DNA from: an uncultured Collinsella sp.
GTDB lineage: Bacteria; Actinomycetota; Coriobacteriia; Coriobacteriales; Coriobacteriaceae
Assembly (NCBI GenBank): GCA_902495085.1
Contig: CABUWA010000108.1
Location: forward strand, 1-6,666
Length of the DNA stretch: 6,666 bases
Reading direction: 5' to 3'
Shown here: in pieces, positions 1-5,396 of the stretch
Layout: each line of letters begins with the position of its first letter
Position numbering within the stretch: the stretch's first letter is position 1
The notes under the pieces: model-generated
The model's database searches: none
What the model saw: only the letters and a program-made list of their open reading frames with translations
What the model was told of the DNA's origin: nothing
Translations under genes and position numbers: made by a program

Positions 1-17
1 AACTGGAAACCTATTCG

Positions 18-25
18 AAAGGGGG
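18..25 (+). promoter_or_regulatory. Ribosome binding site of livH
   Basis: The purine run AAAGGGGG lies 9 bases before the ATG at 35. It touches the other in-frame ATG at 26 directly, leaving no spacing. This favours ATG 35 as the real start. The remaining bases before it are too few to show a promoter or the end of an upstream gene. Confidence 0.7.
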
Positions 26-34
26 ATGTGGAAC

Positions 35-916
35 ATGACGGTCTTTATCCAATACCTGGTCAACGGCCTGTCCATGGGCAGCGTCTACGCCATCATCGCG
101 TTGGGCTACACCATGGTCTACGGTATCGCCAAGATGCTCAACTTCGCTCACGGCGATGTCATCATGGTCGGTGCCTATGTCTCGTTCTGCGCCACGTCGT
201 ATCTCGGCCTCCCGGGCTGGGCATCTGTAGTTCTCTCTTGTGTGGTCTGTACCGTTCTCGGTGTTCTCATCGAGGGTCTGGCCTATAAGCCGCTGCGTCA
301 GGCAGGCCCGCTGGCCGTTCTGATCACGGCTATCGGCGTGTCTTACTTCCTGCAGAACGCCGCGCAGCTTCTGTGGGGCGCTACGCCCAAGAACTTCACT
401 TCGCTCGTCACCTTCCAGGTGCCGGAGTTCTTGGCTAAGTTCAACGTAAGCGCCGTCTCGCTCGTGACCATCGTCGCCTGCCTGGTTATCATGGCCGGCC
501 TGATGTTCTTTACAGGTAAGACCAAGATGGGCAAGGCCATGCGCGCCGTGTCCGAGGACAAGGCCGCCGCTCAGCTCATGGGCATCAACGTCAACCGCAC
601 CATCTCGATGACGTTCGCCATCGGCTCCGCCCTTGCCGCCATCGCCGGCGTGCTCTTGTGCTCCTACTCGCCGGTGCTGCAGCCCACCACGGGCGCCATG
701 CCTGGCATCAAAGCCTTCGACGCCGCCGTCTTCGGTGGCATCGGTTCCATCCCCGGTGCCTTTGTCGGTGGCATTCTCATCGGCATCATCGAGGCGATGG
801 CGCAGGCCTACATTTCCACGAGCCTTGCCAACTCCATCGTCTTTGGTGTTTTGATCATCGTCCTGCTCGTCAAGCCTGCCGGCCTCTTGGGCAAGTACGT
901 CCCCGAGAAGGTGTAG
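35..916 (+). CDS. livH: Branched-chain amino acid ABC transporter permease LivH
   Basis: This is one of the two integral membrane subunits of a high-affinity importer for leucine, isoleucine and valine, or related hydrophobic amino acids. It forms the translocation path with LivM in the cytoplasmic membrane. The 293-residue protein has the family's N-terminal signature around residues 11-47 (GLSMGSVYAIIALGYTMVYG, then NFAHGD), followed by several hydrophobic segments. The cytoplasmic coupling loop is at about 168-190 (MRAVSEDKAAAQLMGIN), and the family's C-terminal FGGIGSIPGAFVGG stretch is at about 233-246. Length is close to E. coli LivH. An in-frame ATG at 26 would add three residues, but ribosome binding site spacing favours 35. 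It is the first visible gene of livHMGF; no binding-protein gene is in view. The exact substrate cannot be read from sequence. Confidence 0.93.
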   Translation: MTVFIQYLVNGLSMGSVYAIIALGYTMVYGIAKMLNFAHGDVIMVGAYVSFCATSYLGLPGWASVVLSCVVCTVLGVLIEGLAYKPLRQAGPLAVLITAIGVSYFLQNAAQLLWGATPKNFTSLVTFQVPEFLAKFNVSAVSLVTIVACLVIMAGLMFFTGKTKMGKAMRAVSEDKAAAQLMGINVNRTISMTFAIGSALAAIAGVLLCSYSPVLQPTTGAMPGIKAFDAAVFGGIGSIPGAFVGGILIGIIEAMAQAYISTSLANSIVFGVLIIVLLVKPAGLLGKYVPEKV

Positions 917-925
917 GTGAGCGCT

Positions 926-2005
926 ATGAAGTTTCTTAAAGATAAACAGACGCGTCACGACTTTGTTACGTACGCCATGTGCATCGTGGCCTTCGCCATC
1001 GTGTTCTTTATGCAGTCGAACCACATGATTCCGCGCATGATCGCCGGTCAGTTGGTTCCTATTACGGCCTACATCGTCATGGCCATTTCCCTCAACCTTG
1101 TCGTCGGCATCGCGGGCGACCTGTCGCTGGGCCATGCGGGCTTTATGAGCGTCGGTGCCTACACGGGCATCGTCACCGCGGTCGCCCTCGAGAGTGCCGT
1201 TCCCTCCGATCCGGTGCGCCTTATCATCAGCATCGTGGTCGGCGCTATCGCCGCTGCCGTCTTGGGCTTCTTGATCGGTATCCCGGTCCTGCGCCTGAGC
1301 GGCGACTATCTGGCCATCGTGACGCTGGCTTTTGGCGAGATCATCAAAGAGATCGTCACTTGCCTTATCGTGGGCGTCGACTCGCGCGGCCTGCATGTGA
1401 TCTTTAACATCACGGGCAACTCTACGATCGACGACCTGCACCTGCTCGAGGACGGCACCGCCATCATCAAGGGCGCCCAGGGCGCCTCGGGCGTGTCGAC
1501 GTACTCGACCTTCCTCGCCGGCGCCATCCTAGTCATGGTCGCACTCGTGATCGTGCTCAACCTGGTTCGCAGCCGTACCGGCCGTGCCATCATGGCCGTG
1601 CGCGATAACAAGATTGCAGCCGAGTCCGTAGGCATCTCCGTCACCGAGTACCGCATGATCGCCTTCGTGGTTTCCGCTGCCCTCGCCGGTGCTGCCGGAG
1701 CTCTCTTCGGCGGTAACTTCTCGCAGCTCTCCGCCACCAAGTTCGACTTCAACACGTCCATCCTCATCCTGGTGTTCGTGGTCCTGGGCGGCCTGGGCAA
1801 CATGCGCGGCTCCGTTATCGCCGCGGCGCTGCTCACGGTGCTCCCCGAGCTGCTCCGTCAGTTCTCGGACTACCGCATGCTCATCTACGCCATCGTGCTG
1901 ATCCTGGTCATGATCTTTACTAACAACCCGCAGCTCAAGGCGTTCTTCGGTCGCGTCAAGGACCGCTTTGCTTCCAAGAAGGAGGTGGCAGCCGATGTCC
2001 AGTAA
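926..2005 (+). CDS. livM: Branched-chain amino acid ABC transporter permease LivM
   Basis: This is the second permease subunit, partner of LivH. With the start at ATG 926 it has 359 residues, preceded by AGGTGA at 915-920, which overlaps the livH stop codon. A GTG at 917 would add three residues and is also possible. Visible family motifs are LNLVVGIAGDLSLGHAGFMSVGAY at about 56-79 and RLSGDYLAIVTLAFGEI at 123-139. The EAA-type coupling loop is at about 220-243 (AIMAVRDNKIAAESVGI), with VFVVLGGLGNMRGSVIAA near 283-300. The N-terminal 10 residues are charged and precede the first membrane segment. The C-terminus is basic (FGRVKDRFASKK) and cytoplasmic by inference. It is shorter than E. coli LivM (about 425 residues) but in line with Gram-positive relatives. 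The last 11 bases overlap livG, indicating translational coupling. Confidence 0.92.
   Translation: MKFLKDKQTRHDFVTYAMCIVAFAIVFFMQSNHMIPRMIAGQLVPITAYIVMAISLNLVVGIAGDLSLGHAGFMSVGAYTGIVTAVALESAVPSDPVRLIISIVVGAIAAAVLGFLIGIPVLRLSGDYLAIVTLAFGEIIKEIVTCLIVGVDSRGLHVIFNITGNSTIDDLHLLEDGTAIIKGAQGASGVSTYSTFLAGAILVMVALVIVLNLVRSRTGRAIMAVRDNKIAAESVGISVTEYRMIAFVVSAALAGAAGALFGGNFSQLSATKFDFNTSILILVFVVLGGLGNMRGSVIAAALLTVLPELLRQFSDYRMLIYAIVLILVMIFTNNPQLKAFFGRVKDRFASKKEVAADVQ
1979..1986 (+). promoter_or_regulatory. Consensus ribosome binding site of livG
   Basis: AAGGAGGT lies inside the end of livM, 8 bases before the ATG at 1995, and is a full match to the anti-Shine-Dalgarno sequence. It fixes the livG start at 1995 rather than at the upstream in-frame ATG at 1968 or the downstream ATG at 2028. 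It is the strongest ribosome binding site in the operon. Confidence 0.85.
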
Positions 2006-2855
2006 ATTTGAGTTCAACAAGGGCAAGATGGTCCCGTATCCTTCAGGCGCCATCGTTCCCGATCGTGACCTGGGCGAGCGCCCGGCACTCGAGTGCATCC
2101 ACCTGGGCATTGAGTTCGGTGGCCTTAAGGCAGTCGACGACTTTAGCCTGACTATCGGCAAGACCGAGATCGCCGGTCTGATCGGCCCCAACGGTGCCGG
2201 CAAGACCACGGTCTTCAACCTGCTCACCAAGGTGTACCAGCCCACGCACGGCACCATCCTGCTCGACGGCGAGGACACCTCGGGTAAGTCGGTCTATCAG
2301 GTCAACCGTATGGGTATTGCTCGTACCTTCCAGAACATTCGCCTGTTCAACACCATGACGGTGGAGGACAACGTTAAGGTCGGCCTGCATAACCAGGAGC
2401 GCTACTCCGGTTTTGAGGGCGTGCTGCGCCTGCCGACGTATTGGAAGCACGAGAAGGCCGCCCACGAGCGCGCCATGGAGCTGCTGTCCATTTTTGACAT
2501 GGAGCACCTGGCAAATGAACAGGCCGGATCGCTGCCTTACGGCGCCCAACGTCGTCTGGAGATCGTCCGCGCGCTTGCCACCAACCCCAAGCTGCTGTTG
2601 CTCGACGAACCTGCCGCCGGCATGAACCCGTCCGAGACCGCAGAGCTCATGGCGAACATCGTCAAGATTCGCGACACCTTCGGCATCGCCATCATGCTTA
2701 TCGAGCATGATATGTCGCTCGTTATGAACATCTGCGAGGGCATCTGCGTGCTTAACTTTGGTAAGGTCATCGCCAAGGGCACGGCAGAGGAAATCCAGAA
2801 CAACGACGCCGTTATCGAGGCATATCTGGGTAAGCAGGATAAGGGGGAGAACTAA
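1995..2855 (+). CDS. livG: Branched-chain amino acid ABC transporter ATP-binding protein LivG
   Basis: This is one of two cytoplasmic ATPases that power the LivHM permease. The 286-residue protein has Walker A GPNGAGKTT at 64-72, a Q-loop glutamine at 113 (ARTFQNIRLF, typical of LivG), and a signature LPYGAQRRLEI at 180-190. Walker B LLLLDEP ends at 206 with D204/E205, and the H-loop is H238 (LIEHDM). All residues needed for ATP hydrolysis are present. The C-terminal IEAYLG is typical of the family. The conserved ABC core starts near residue 30 (ALECIHLGIEFGGLKAVDDF), so the protein carries an N-terminal extension of about 28 residues compared with E. coli LivG. The extension is rich in K, P and acidic residues. 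The consensus ribosome binding site supports the long form. The start overlaps livM by 11 bases. Confidence 0.93.
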   Translation: MSSKFEFNKGKMVPYPSGAIVPDRDLGERPALECIHLGIEFGGLKAVDDFSLTIGKTEIAGLIGPNGAGKTTVFNLLTKVYQPTHGTILLDGEDTSGKSVYQVNRMGIARTFQNIRLFNTMTVEDNVKVGLHNQERYSGFEGVLRLPTYWKHEKAAHERAMELLSIFDMEHLANEQAGSLPYGAQRRLEIVRALATNPKLLLLDEPAAGMNPSETAELMANIVKIRDTFGIAIMLIEHDMSLVMNICEGICVLNFGKVIAKGTAEEIQNNDAVIEAYLGKQDKGEN

Positions 2856-3569
2856 ATGGCAGAGCCGATGCTTTCCGTCTACAACATCAACGTCTGGTAC
2901 GGCGCCATCCACGCCATCAAGGACATCTCCTTTAACGTTAACGAGGGCGAGATCGTGGCCTTGATTGGTGCCAACGGTGCCGGCAAGTCCACAACGCTCA
3001 AGACCGTCTCGGGCCTGCTGCGCTCCAAGACTGGCTCCATCAAGTTTTTGGGCGAGGATATTACCCATACACCTGCTGACAAGCTTGTCGGCAAGGGCCT
3101 AGCCCAGGTTCCCGAGGGTCGTCGCGCCTTTTTGCAGATGACGGTCGAGGAGAACCTGGAAATGGGCGCCTATACGCAGCCCAAGTCCACGGTGGCTCCG
3201 GGCCTCGAGCGCGTCTACGAGCAGTTTCCGCGCCTGAAGGAGCGCCGTCGCCAGGTCGCCGGCACCCTTTCGGGCGGCGAGCAGCAGATGCTCGTTATGG
3301 GCCGCGCCCTTATGAGTAACCCTAAGCTGCTCATGCTCGATGAGCCCTCTATGGGCTTGGCACCGATTCTGATTGAGCAGATCTTCCAAATTGTCGAGGA
3401 TCTGCATAAGGCCGGAACCACGGTGCTCCTGGTCGAGCAAAATGCGCAGATGGCGCTTTCCATCGCCACACGCGGCTACGTGCTCGAGACCGGCAAGATC
3501 ACCATGACCGGCACCGGCCAAGAGCTGCTGCACGACGACAACGTGCGTAAAGCCTACCTGGGCGGATAG
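2856..3569 (+). CDS. livF: Branched-chain amino acid ABC transporter ATP-binding protein LivF
   Basis: This is the second ATPase of the importer, pairing with LivG. At 237 residues it has the usual length. It shows Walker A GANGAGKST at 38-46, Q-loop Q84 followed by VPEGRR (a LivF hallmark), ABC signature LSGGEQQ at 138-144 and Walker B LLMLDEP at 158-164. At the H-loop position there is glutamine (LLVEQN, Q195) instead of histidine. This substitution is common in LivF proteins, so it is not a defect. The ATG follows the livG TAA with no gap, and AAGGGGGAGA at 2841-2850 provides the ribosome binding site. It is the last gene of the operon; hairpins begin within a few bases of its stop. Confidence 0.94.
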   Translation: MAEPMLSVYNINVWYGAIHAIKDISFNVNEGEIVALIGANGAGKSTTLKTVSGLLRSKTGSIKFLGEDITHTPADKLVGKGLAQVPEGRRAFLQMTVEENLEMGAYTQPKSTVAPGLERVYEQFPRLKERRRQVAGTLSGGEQQMLVMGRALMSNPKLLMLDEPSMGLAPILIEQIFQIVEDLHKAGTTVLLVEQNAQMALSIATRGYVLETGKITMTGTGQELLHDDNVRKAYLGG

Positions 3570-3571
3570 GC

Positions 3572-3600
3572 GGTTCCGCCGTTCTACCGAACGGCGGACC
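3572..3600 (+). repeat. GC-rich hairpin just after livF
   Basis: TCCGCCGTT (3575-3583) and AACGGCGGA (3590-3598) form a perfect 9-bp stem with the 6-base loop CTACCG. GG/CC can add two more pairs past a single-base bulge. The stem starts 5 bases after the livF stop codon. No T-run follows, so it is not a standard intrinsic terminator by itself. It may protect the 3' end of the liv mRNA or cause pausing before the terminator at 3642-3683. The function is inference. Confidence 0.65.
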
Positions 3601-3612
3601 AGTCGACGCTGC

Positions 3613-3712
3613 GCGGGCGCCAGAGCGACAACTTGTCATTCAAAGAGGGCAGCATGACCAGAAGGTCTATGCCGCCCTCTTTTCATGCCAATTTGTTCGC
3701 TCTGGCGCCCGC
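3613..3712. repeat. 100-bp inverted repeat enclosing the liv terminator
   Basis: A perfect 16-bp inverted repeat joins 3613-3628 (GCGGGCGCCAGAGCGA) to 3697-3712. Three further pairs (CAA with TTG) form across one bulged T. The two arms enclose about 68 bases that contain the terminator hairpin. CGCTG occurs one base outside each arm, at 3607-3611 and 3714-3718, as a direct repeat resembling a target-site duplication. No open reading frame of substance lies inside. It could be a very small non-autonomous inverted-repeat element, a REP-like repeat or simply an extended RNA structure; sequence alone does not decide. Confidence 0.6.
3642..3683 (+). terminator. Rho-independent terminator of the liv operon
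   Basis: AAAGAGGGC (3642-3650) pairs perfectly with GCCCTCTTT (3674-3682). After a one-base mismatch, GCAT/ATGC and GACC/GGTC continue the stem, with one bulged T at 3668, up to the loop AGAA (3660-3663). The 3' side ends TCTTTT. The long stem with a U-rich tail is a convincing intrinsic terminator 72 bases after livF. The A-rich 5' arm gives a weaker U-run on the opposite strand, so it could act in both directions. Confidence 0.8.
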
Positions 3713-3751
3713 TCGCTGTCGGTCCTCTGCCTGCGGCGTTACTTTGGTTCT

Positions 3752-3838
3752 GCCCCCTTTATGTTGCGGTGGAATAGGGACTAAATGGGAGCCTCAGAGG
3801 CCAAAACAGTCCCTATTCCACCGCAACTTCATGGGGGC
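3752..3838. repeat. Long perfect palindrome upstream of cutC
   Basis: A perfect 20-bp inverted repeat joins 3763-3782 (GTTGCGGTGGAATAGGGACT) to 3808-3827, with a 25-base loop. A symmetric 5x5-base internal loop separates it from a second outer stem, GCCCCC (3752-3757) with GGGGGC (3833-3838). Inside the loop GCCT/AGGC (3791-3794, 3798-3801) can form a small stem. Neither side is followed by a T-run, so it is not a typical terminator. It ends 47 bases before the cutC start and would be in the cutC 5' leader if transcription starts upstream. It may be a dispersed chromosomal repeat or a structured leader; the identity is unknown to me. Confidence 0.7.
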
Positions 3839-3873
3839 GTGCGACAATGCCCATCGGAAAACGTTTGTCATCT

Positions 3874-3878
3874 GGGGG
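3874..3878 (+). promoter_or_regulatory. Ribosome binding site deciding the cutC start
   Basis: GGGGG lies 7 bases before the ATG at 3886 and resembles the G-rich site of livH. The upstream in-frame ATG at 3847 has no comparable purine run at a suitable distance, and the 13 residues it would add do not belong to the CutC family. Confidence 0.6.
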
Positions 3879-3885
3879 TCTATCT

Positions 3886-4563
3886 ATGCTGTACGAGTTT
3901 TGTGCCGAGAACTTTGAGCGAGTGCCGGCGGCTATCGATGCCGGTGCAAGGCGTATCGAACTTTGTGACAACCTTGTCGTCGGTGGTACTACGCCCTCGG
4001 CTGGCGTTATCAGCGCTACGGTCAGCTATGCTCACGAGCATGACGCGCGAGTGATGTGCATGATCCGTCCGCGTGGCGGCGACTTTCACTACAACCAGGA
4101 CGAGCTGCGCATGATGGAGATGGACCTGGGCCTTGCCGTGAGTGCGGGCGTCGACGGCTTGGTCTTTGGCTGCTGCAAACCCTGCGCTGGCGGATGGGCA
4201 CTCGATGAGCTTACACTCGGCGCCCTCGTGATGGCTGCGGGCTGCGCGACCGAGGAGTGCAAGCGTGAGCCCATCGACATCACCTTCCACATGGCCTTTG
4301 ATCAGCTCTCGCTCGAGGCTCAGCTCGATGCCGTCGACACACTCGCCGACTGCGGCATCACACGCATCCTGACGCACGGCGGTGCCGCCGGCACGCCGAT
4401 CGAGGACAATCTGGAGCACCTATCGCGTCTTGTCGAATATGCGGCCGACCGCCTGACCATCCTTCCCGGCGGCGGCATTTCCACGGCCAACCGTGATGCC
4501 GTTGCGGCAGCACTTGGCGTCTCCGAGCTCCATGGCACCAAGATCGTGCCGCTGGAGGCGTAA
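3886..4563 (+). CDS. cutC: CutC family protein (copper homeostasis protein CutC)
   Basis: This is a cytoplasmic TIM-barrel protein of the CutC family. The family was named for copper tolerance in E. coli, but its biochemical activity is unsettled. It is unrelated to choline trimethylamine-lyase, which shares the name CutC. The 225-residue protein shows the family blocks RRIELCDNLVVGGTTPSAG (22-40), MIRPRGGDFHYN (59-70), DGLVFG (90-95), ITFHMAFD (132-139), ITRILTHGG (158-166) and LPGGGIS (193-199). It is about 20 residues shorter than E. coli CutC at the C-terminus. There are nine cysteines, including a CCKPC cluster at 96-100, where E. coli CutC has none that I recall. The start at 3886 is chosen over 3847 from ribosome binding site and family alignment. 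The next gene follows after 3 bases. No clear promoter is visible upstream. Confidence 0.88.
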   Translation: MLYEFCAENFERVPAAIDAGARRIELCDNLVVGGTTPSAGVISATVSYAHEHDARVMCMIRPRGGDFHYNQDELRMMEMDLGLAVSAGVDGLVFGCCKPCAGGWALDELTLGALVMAAGCATEECKREPIDITFHMAFDQLSLEAQLDAVDTLADCGITRILTHGGAAGTPIEDNLEHLSRLVEYAADRLTILPGGGISTANRDAVAAALGVSELHGTKIVPLEA

Positions 4564-4566
4564 CCC

Positions 4567-5364
4567 GTGGCGCTGGTATTTGACGTTCAGCAGGCGAACG
4601 GTAAGCCCGACGACAACCGACGCCCCGGCGCCGCGTGCCCCTTTTGCGATACAGAAGGGCTCACCGACATCATTCGCCGTGATGGCGATTGCATATGGCT
4701 CGAGAACAAGTTCAAGACCTTGCGCGCCACCCGTCAAACCGTGCTGATTGAATCGGCCGATCACAATGCCGACCTGGTGACCTATGAGCCGGATGAACTC
4801 CACCATGTGATGAGGTTTGCCCTGGGTTGCTGGCAGCAGATGATCGATTCACAGCAGTATCGAAGTGTGCTCATGTACAAGAACAAGGGTCCGCTCTCGG
4901 GCGGCAGCCTCGTTCATCCGCATATGCAGATTGTGGGTTTGGAGCAGGAAGACGGCTATGCTTCGCTGACTTCCGCCAATTTCGAAGGCATCAATGTCTG
5001 GCAACAGGGGAGAATCTCGGTCAACATCTCAATCGAACCGATCATGGGGTTCTTTGAGATTAACGTTTCAGCCCCGCAAGGAATCGCCGCTAGCGATGAC
5101 ACAAGAGACCAAGCCGAGGCGGATCTCTTCGCCGATGCGATCCAGGTAGCTCTGCGCTATATCCTGAACGAGCACCACGGTGGTCGCGCGGAGTCGTACA
5201 ACTTGTTCTTCTACCACATAGACGGCCGGACCATTGCCAAGGCGCTGCCACGTTGGGTGGTATCGCCCTACTTTGTGGGCTATCGTCTGGCCCAGGTCAA
5301 TGCTGAGACCACGCTCGATATCGATGCTGAGTGCCTGCGTGCGCATCTGGAAACGCTCGTATAG
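4567..5364 (+). CDS. DUF4931 / galactose-1-phosphate uridylyltransferase-like HIT-superfamily protein
   Basis: The 265-residue protein resembles the DUF4931 family, a branch of the GalT-like HIT superfamily. Visible motifs are ACPFC at 23-27 (C24 and C27, matching the GalT zinc CxxC), a QTVLIES segment at 57-63 and GPLSGGSLVHPHMQIVGLE at 108-126. In GalT the motif HPHGQ supplies a zinc ligand and the nucleophilic histidine. By analogy H117 is the ligand and H119 the nucleophile, so the active site appears intact. It is shorter than true GalT (about 350 residues) and no galK or galE lies nearby, so a role in galactose breakdown should not be assumed. A nucleotidyl transferase or hydrolase activity is inferred. 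Translation starts at GTG 4567, with GGAGG 8 bases upstream inside cutC. The 3-bp gap implies co-transcription with cutC. Confidence 0.8.
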   Translation: MALVFDVQQANGKPDDNRRPGAACPFCDTEGLTDIIRRDGDCIWLENKFKTLRATRQTVLIESADHNADLVTYEPDELHHVMRFALGCWQQMIDSQQYRSVLMYKNKGPLSGGSLVHPHMQIVGLEQEDGYASLTSANFEGINVWQQGRISVNISIEPIMGFFEINVSAPQGIAASDDTRDQAEADLFADAIQVALRYILNEHHGGRAESYNLFFYHIDGRTIAKALPRWVVSPYFVGYRLAQVNAETTLDIDAECLRAHLETLV

Positions 5365-5366
5365 CA

Positions 5367-5396
5367 AGACTGACACCCGCGTAATGCGGACGGTCT
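5367..5396. terminator. Possible weak bidirectional terminator between convergent genes
   Basis: AGACTG/CGGTCT (one G-U pair) and CCGC/GCGG form an interrupted stem with the loop GTAAT. It fills the 30-base gap between two converging genes and overlaps the last bases of the minus-strand gene. No T-run follows on either strand, so it is only a candidate. Confidence 0.3.

Noticed and set aside
1..34. Absence of the substrate-binding protein gene next to livH
   Set aside because: The window starts only 34 bases before livH, so the missing gene is an edge effect and says nothing about the operon.
11..1441. A 476-codon open frame on the minus strand across livH and livM
   Set aside because: The translation is dominated by D, H, G, R, A and Q with no domain-like or hydrophobic pattern. 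It is the antisense of two clear permease genes, and such frames stay open in high-GC genes because C/G-ending codons rarely give stops on the opposite strand.
2043..3068. A 341-codon minus-strand frame across livG and livF
   Set aside because: It is antisense to two ATPase genes with intact motifs. Its composition is low-complexity and it has no recognisable family.
3463..3480. LivF lacking the H-loop histidine (LLVEQN)
   Set aside because: Glutamine at this position is usual in LivF proteins, so it is not evidence of an inactive ATPase.
3752..3838. The large palindrome as a CRISPR or phage attachment signal
   Set aside because: There is a single inverted pair with no regularly spaced direct repeats, and no cas, integrase or tRNA gene in the window.
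3633..3917. A 94-codon plus-strand frame in the livF-cutC gap
   Set aside because: It passes through the terminator and the large palindrome and into cutC in another frame. It has no good ribosome binding site, and its composition reflects the repeats.
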